The notes beneath the pieces are model-generated. The model made no database searches, had not been told where the DNA came from, and saw only the letters and a program-made list of their open reading frames with translations. This document shows positions 58,437 to 64,000 of a DNA stretch of 64,000 nt, in pieces (positions within the stretch are counted from its first letter, which is position 1; every line of letters starts with the position of its first letter). The position numbers and the translations under genes were made by a program. Origin of the DNA: Rhizophagus irregularis (Eukaryota; Glomeromycota; Glomeromycetes; Glomerales; Glomeraceae); contig NC_089444.1 of the NCBI RefSeq assembly GCF_026210795.1, positions 2,408,501 through 2,472,500 on the forward strand, given 5' to 3'.

Positions 58437-60205
58437 CAAGTTCAGGAGTTAAAATTACACCAACACCAACAATTACTTTTATGATTCCTTATATTAAATT
58501 TGTTAATTATCCAAAAGATTATGATTGGCTTTTAGAAATAATTATGCCTCAATCTAGTCCATTTGTTAAAACAATTAGTGGTGATATATATAAAACATGG
58601 AATGGAGAAGCAATAATTAATTTTAAATGGAATACCTTTGGAAAATATTATTACTTGATAATTTGGGCCACATTTATGGCTTTACTTGGATGTTTTACTA
58701 CTGCTGTAACAATTCCTCAACAATATATTGACAAAGATGTTCAGGTCCAACTTTTGATTGCTTCTATTATACTTGGATTAATTCATCTCAGTTTTGAAAT
58801 TCGACAAATTATTTATAATCCTATTAAGTGGATCCGTAATTTTTGGAATATATTTAGTATGTATTAATGTTTCTTTTAGTTATTTGATTTATACTTTACA
58901 ACAGTTTAACATATGATTAATTATATTATAGATATACTTGCATGTGTGCTTCCAATTTTTAGTGCTGCTCACTGGCTTCAAACGGATGACAAACATGTTA
59001 AATTACTTTCTTTTTCATGTCTATTTTTGGATATAAAATTTCTTTTATTTTTTAGAGTGTTTGAATCTTTTGGTGTATATTTTGCAATTATAATTAGTGT
59101 TGCAAAACAAATTATTTCATTTATAGTAGTATTGTTTATTATTATAATTAGTTTTGCACATGCATTTTATATTATGTTATCACCAATAGATACTAATTTT
59201 TCATTTGATAATCGTGTGATCAATAATGATCCTAATAATCCATGGAACATAGTTCCTACTTATGGTAAAGTACTTGATGATGGAACTATAGATTCTAATC
59301 CATATATTATTCAATTACCAAATGAAAATACAAACATGTTTATAAGTTATCAATCTGCACTTTTTGCAATGTATAAATTTTTAACAGGTATATTTTTTTT
59401 ATTTATATTTTATTTTTTATAATAATTTATTTAAATTTATTTATCACTATAAATATTTAATTAATTATTTAGGTGATTCAAGTTCATTATCCAATTGGTC
59501 ATATATGAATAATCCATCAATTGTAATATTGAGTGTTTTATTCTCACTTTTAATTGTTGTATATCTTATGAATTTATTTATTGGATTACTTAATATTGCG
59601 ATTGATAAGGATAATGATAGAGTCTCATATTTAATACAAAAAGCAGAGGTATAATATATAATCATTATATTAGTATATTTTCTTTTAATTATTATTAATA
59701 AATTATTATTTTTTTTTTATAGATTTTAGCTGAAATTTAATTATTTTATTTATTACCACATCAGAGACGTTGGAAAGAATTCCAGAAGTAATGTATGTTA
59801 ATTTTTAACTTTTTACTTTTTTTTCTTTTTTTTTTTTGAAAGAAAATATCCATATATAAAGTACTAATGCTTATAAAATTTTATAGATATTATTATGCAA
59901 ATGTTGATAAGACACGTGAAGAAATCAAAAAATTAATTAGTGATGGTCAATGGGATGCTGATGTATTTTCAGAAATGAGAGAAGATCTATTAAAAAAACT
60001 TAATATTCAAAATTATAAAACCGATCAAAAATTATTAAAAGAAATACAAGAAAAACAAGAGGCCGATCAGAAATTATTGAAAGAGATGCAAGAAAAAAAT
60101 GAAACTGATCAAAAATTACTAAAAGAATTACAAGAAAAACATGAGAATGATCAGAAATTATTAAAAGAGATACGAGAGATATTGTTAAACAAAACAATGA
60201 TATAA
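58437..60205 (+). pseudogene. TRP-like ion-transport protein, 5'-truncated and frameshifted
   Basis: Exons: 58438-58856 (after an AG acceptor), 58932-59387, 59473-59648, about 59721-59795 and about 59887-60205. Encodes the ion-channel membrane domain: GKYYYLIIWATFMALLGC, LLIASIILGLIHLSFEIRQ, ILACVLPIFSAAHWL, FLLFFRVFESFGVYFAIIIS, IISFIVVLFIIIISFAHAF, a pore loop before FAMYKFLTG, and LIVVYLMNLFIGLLNIAI. The conserved segment after KAE has a TAA (59738-59740) where relatives have Glu, then a one-base slip near WKEF, so the tail is out of frame. The tail has four near-identical 14-residue coiled-coil repeats (DQKLLKEIQEK). The large N-terminal region expected for the family is missing. Confidence 0.7.
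60031..60175 (+). repeat. Four 42-bp coding repeats (coiled coil)
   Basis: Repeats of DQKLLKE(I/M/L)QEKxE in frame at the end of the TRP-like gene; heptad spacing predicts a coiled coil for channel assembly. Confidence 0.7.
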
Positions 60206-61119
60206 AAAAAAAATAGTAAGTATTATTTATAAACAACTTGATTCACTAGTAATAGAAAATTATTGTAATCAATCATAAAATTTCTTTAATTATGGTATAT
60301 AATTATATAATAATAAAATAAATATATTATTATATTTACGCCTAATATATTAGTAATTGAATAAAAAAATTTTCGATATTAAATTATTAATAAGAGGTTT
60401 TTACTTCAAATCACCGGGGGTGATCATCACCGTTGGCCAGAATTATCAATTTTTACCGGCACTATATTTTTTAATGCTGGTCGATTATAATAATTTCAGT
60501 CACCGGTGATCATCACCCCCGGTTATAGTTAAAACAAGAATCCAAAGAACATTAAAAAATTTAACCTACCTTCACAATAAATTTCATCAATTAATTAGTC
60601 AAATAAATATATACTGCAAAGCAGTAATATTGTACTGAGTTGTGAAAAATATTATCACATTGCTAATTTTCTTTTTCAAAGAATCATATTTATTCGCTGT
60701 TCGCCGGCAGCACGTGTCTTACTGGCGTAGTAAATTTCTGTGTTTATCACGATACGGATATAAAACTTACCAAATGGAGGATTTGGTATTAATTCCGACT
60801 TTTGACTATTTTTGTTAAACAACAACTTTTTTTTTTTTAAAAAAAGAAAAATACTTTCTGTTATAGGCAATGGCGCAATTTTTGTTTATTTATTCACGTT
60901 ATTGTGTAACATTACTTGTGTCATTTGGTCAAGTTTGTGGCTGTATGAATATCTAAATTGGCAAATTGATCGGATTTCGGATTTCGGTATCCTTTTAAGT
61001 AGTTTTATTTCTTTTATTTCTTTTTTTTTGTTGGAAAAAATTTTAAAAATATTTTTAAGTTTCATTTATAAAAAATTATTTTAAGTCATTTTATTATTAT
61101 TATTTTTTTTGAATAAAGA
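60206..61119. other. Intergenic, with MITE and an ORF lacking ATG
   Basis: Besides the MITE at 60413-60523, an ORF at 60812-61084 predicts two hydrophobic stretches (FVYLFTLLCNITCVIWSSLW) but opens at TTG and has no family match. Confidence 0.35.
60413..60523. mobile_element. Tiny MITE with perfect 20-bp inverted repeats (111 bp)
   Basis: ACCGGGGGTGATCATCACCG at 60413-60432 and its exact reverse complement at 60504-60523. The arms are GC-rich in an AT-rich background and contain an internal TGATCA palindrome. No clear target duplication. Confidence 0.7.
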
Positions 61120-62625
61120 ATGTCCAAACTCAATAAAGATATCCTTTTCTTAATATTTGAAGAATTACAAAAAAATTCAAAGTCCCTCTTTTCATGTCTA
61201 CTGGTCAATAGACTTTGGTGTGAAACTGTGATACCGATTTTATGGAGGAATCCTTGGTGTTACAATAGTATTAATTATAGAATTAAAAGCTCTTTATTTA
61301 TCATTATTTCTCACTATTTAATCGATGATATAAAAGAATTCATTACAAATCAAAGAATTCAATTACCTTCATGTTCAAACCAATCACTCTTATTTGATTA
61401 TTTATCCTTCTGTAGAAGTATCAATGTAGATATTATAAATGATATAATTTCTATTGGATCACCTTTGGCTTATAATCAATTTTTTATGCAACAAAAATTT
61501 TATTATCTCTTTATGAAAAAATGTCCAGAATTGAAATATTTTGATATGATGTCAATTAAACACCAAATATTTTATATTCCAGAAGCCATGGTTCGTCTTG
61601 AGTCACTTTGTGAATTACGATGTGATACAATAATTGATTCTTCATATTTTTATGGATTATCACAATTCTGTAAATATATACAAAGGCTTTTAATTGTTAG
61701 TATGAACCCAAAACCTAATCATGGTATTATTAAGTTGATTGAAGTTCAGAAGAAATTAAAGCATTTTGAATGGGTTGATAATTTTGATGATGATTATACG
61801 GATTATGATTATGATCCATACGAAGAACTTCTTCTTGCACTAGAAAAAAAAGCAGAAAGCCTCAATTATTTAAAAATAGTTTTTTTTTATCTGTGTAATT
61901 ATGAGCATACATTATTTCAAGATATGCTTCCAAAGTTTGATAAATTAAAAGTATTAATAATTGATGATTATATTTCTTTTGATGAAAAACAATTAGAAAA
62001 ATTGAAATTACATGAACTTGAAGTTCTTAATATAGAGCGGAATAAGATAAATGTAATTTCCAGTATAATTGAAAATAGTGGAAGGCGTCTCAAGAAAGTT
62101 TTGTTCGATCCTAATAATATTAAATATGAACCTTTTAACTTTAATGAGGGTTCTCTCATCAATTTTATTCGTAAAATTTATGAAAATTGTCCTTTAATTG
62201 AATACTTGTCAATTGCATTCTCACCATCAGAGGAGCATTTCGTTGAACTTGAAAAATTATTAAAAATTTGTAAAAATTTGAAATCATTATTATTAATTAT
62301 AATTTTTGATAATGAAGAAGATACTTATGAAGATTATTTGAAAAATGGGAAAGAATTATTAAAAATGTTAATTAGATCATCACCAAATAATTTTAAAGAA
62401 ATTAGGTTCTGTTATAAATTTAAATTTTCTTCAGAAATCTTGAAGGAATTCTTGGAAAAATGGAATGGTAGACATGCAATTACACTATTTACTACTGAAA
62501 ATTTAGGAGAGAATTATATTTATAAGGAACTTACCAATAAATATAAAAGAGATGGAGTAATCAAAGATTTTAAATATTTACCTTATGTAGATTTAACTGA
62601 ATATATTACGGAAATTTGCTTTTAA
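61120..62625 (+). CDS. F-box/LRR-like protein
   Basis: Single exon, 501 aa, ATG 61120 (MSKLNKDILFLIFEEL, a common start for this family). F-box at residues about 3-47: ILFLIFEELQKNSKSLFSCL, LVNRLWCETVIPILWRNPW. The rest consists of degenerate leucine-rich repeats (e.g. KLKVLIIDDY, LEVLNIERN, CPLIEYLSIAF, CKNLKSLLLII), consistent with a substrate-binding solenoid in an SCF ubiquitin ligase. No lesions. Substrate unknown. Not closely related to the F-box gene at 11868 beyond the domain architecture. Confidence 0.9.
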   Translation: MSKLNKDILFLIFEELQKNSKSLFSCLLVNRLWCETVIPILWRNPWCYNSINYRIKSSLFIIISHYLIDDIKEFITNQRIQLPSCSNQSLLFDYLSFCRSINVDIINDIISIGSPLAYNQFFMQQKFYYLFMKKCPELKYFDMMSIKHQIFYIPEAMVRLESLCELRCDTIIDSSYFYGLSQFCKYIQRLLIVSMNPKPNHGIIKLIEVQKKLKHFEWVDNFDDDYTDYDYDPYEELLLALEKKAESLNYLKIVFFYLCNYEHTLFQDMLPKFDKLKVLIIDDYISFDEKQLEKLKLHELEVLNIERNKINVISSIIENSGRRLKKVLFDPNNIKYEPFNFNEGSLINFIRKIYENCPLIEYLSIAFSPSEEHFVELEKLLKICKNLKSLLLIIIFDNEEDTYEDYLKNGKELLKMLIRSSPNNFKEIRFCYKFKFSSEILKEFLEKWNGRHAITLFTTENLGENYIYKELTNKYKRDGVIKDFKYLPYVDLTEYITEICF

Positions 62626-63421
62626 TGTACAATGATTGTAGCTGCATTGTAGTATAAATATTAGTACTGTAGTAGTATGTGTTATAAGTCATAATGTTAC
62701 AATTGTTACATATGACCATAACATGATTTTATATTTGTATTAATTTATTATTATTGTTATATATATTAAAGTATAAATATTACAATATCAGAAAAATACA
62801 TTTTATATTAACAATTATTAAAGGTGTTTCTTTGTAAAAAAAATTTTAAATAAAATTTATTAAAATAAACTATTTCTTTAAAATTACGGCAAAGATATCG
62901 CGGGAAATCACTGATTTTTTCTTATTTGGTTAATTCCATTTTTTCATAATTGAACTTCGAATCTCAGATTTATTTTTTATAAAAACAAGTTGTCTTAGTC
63001 ATGAAGGAAGTTCTAACTTCTAAATAGTTCCTAAAATTAGAAAATAGGAATAATAAGGCGACACAAAAAAAAAATTAGTTCTCATATGATCATATCTCGG
63101 ACGGGTCACCTGAGTGGAAAATCCATAACCAATAAAAATGCTTCACAATATATCACATGATAAATTAATATAAGTGCTTAAATTTAATTTTGTAACAATC
63201 CTTGTATTCAAAGATTTTTCATAAATTAGTGCTAATACCCAGGAGGATTCGGTAATTTTTGAAAGTTTGCAGGACTTACAGGGTCTAATGGATCATGGTA
63301 CAGATATAATTAAATTCATTATATTCATATTTTTTATCAAACATAATAATCCTGTGCGGAGTAAAAATATTAAGTTGTACGTTGAAACAGTAATTACATT
63401 ATCCTGTTGTTGACATTTGTA
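62626..63421. other. 3' flank of the F-box gene, non-coding
   Basis: AT-rich, stop-dense; no gene seen. Confidence 0.4.
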
Positions 63422-63691
63422 TTATCCTCTATTAAAATTATTAGTATCTTTGAATTTCCTTTCGCTCCTCTTTTCTATTAAGCCATTTAAATTATCAAAG
63501 AATATTATGGTTTTACCATTATGTGCTTGAAAAGTTTTGATCAACCTTTCTGTGTCTGGTAAATGACACTCCAAGAATATTTCCGTTATAACTCTGTGAT
63601 TTTGTTTGGGTTCAGTGAATTTTTTCGGAATAGTAACCGGTTGAATAGCAATCCGGATTCTTTCAGTAATTTCAGCAATATAAATACGGAA
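63422..63691 (-). pseudogene. Coding fragment, unidentified
   Basis: About 88 open codons ending at TAA (63422-63424): IAEITERIRIAIQPVTIPKK, VITEIFLECHLPDTERLIK, KTIIFFDNLNGLIEKRSERK. No start codon, and a stop at its upstream edge, so it is a last exon or fragment. Composition looks genuinely coding (few stops, varied residues, unlike the flanks). Family not recognised. Confidence 0.4.
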
Positions 63692-64000
63692 TTAAAATGG
63701 ACTATCAGAATTTCTAAAATTAACTGATAATTTGCTGATAATTAACCATGATAAAAAACGGAAGAAAAACGGAAAAAATATGAATAGATCAAAAAAATAA
63801 TATAATAAAATAAAAAAGCAAATAAAAAATTCACTAGGGATAACAGTCAGTGACGCCTGCTGGGGGTCTGGGATCCCAGTTTTTTTTATGTAATGCAACG
63901 CCGTAACGAACTATAATTCATAACTAAAGTTTTATTTAAAAAAATATATTATTAAAAAAATTAATGCCTATACAATACAATAGTAGTATTAAATATTGAC
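63692..64000. other. Window end, nothing recognised
   Basis: Poly-A-rich; a short inverted motif CTGGGATCCCAG at about 63868. No gene. Confidence 0.4.

Noticed and set aside
60812-61084. 90-codon hydrophobic ORF upstream of the second F-box gene
   Set aside because: Opens at TTG, has no ATG or family match; mentioned only in the gap entry.

Overview
The window is eukaryotic: very AT-rich, with short GT-AG introns, no operons and many transposon relics. Gene content matches an arbuscular mycorrhizal fungus of the Rhizophagus irregularis type (Glomeromycotina). It holds expanded kinase families with the leader 'SGNEKIDDFIQEMQLK...EWIPYNQ', F-box/LRR proteins with 'CILVNRLWCRLAIPLLW', a Crinkler (CRN) NTPase-nuclease gene, SAM-domain repeat-family proteins and hAT, Tc1 and gypsy relics. 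The genus call is from recognised families; no database search was run.

The most unusual content is three minus-strand copies (A 1-3556, truncated by the window edge; B 34061-39512; C 45913-51348) of one kinase gene. I reconstruct B and C as 11 phase-0 exons each. The first ten exons encode a tandem series of kinase N-lobes. The eleventh encodes the only C-lobe, with HRD and a DMG in place of DFG. Both reconstructions give 4710 coding bases (1569 aa). Only the last N-lobe keeps an intact glycine loop. Exons match one-to-one across copies, and the 5' flanks are also homologous, so this is segmental duplication.

Between copies A and B lies about 30 kb of accessory DNA. 3.8-7.7 kb has a MITE, a possible solo LTR and low-complexity DNA. 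9.6-16.2 kb is bounded by a perfect Tc1/mariner inverted repeat and contains an F-box gene, an F-box relic, a transposase remnant and a hAT MITE. 16.3-21.2 kb has retroelement debris, including a coding sequence split by a 1.3 kb MITE that is full of hairpin minisatellite. 21.26-25.46 kb is a hAT element with a broken transposase on one strand and a broken SAM-domain gene on the other. 25.6-28.4 kb has another MITE and a frameshifted unknown gene. 28.4-33.2 kb is a foldback element followed by a long satellite of palindromic ACGTCA/TGACGT units.

Between B and C are a small cysteine-motif ORF bounded by an inverted repeat and an intron-like T-rich block. Right of C are a CRN gene with two alternative N-terminal header exons, a decayed TRP-like ion channel gene, a 111-bp MITE, a second F-box/LRR gene and an unidentified coding fragment. 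I saw no rRNA, tRNA or CRISPR array. Exon borders are inferred from splice motifs and reading-frame continuity, not transcripts.
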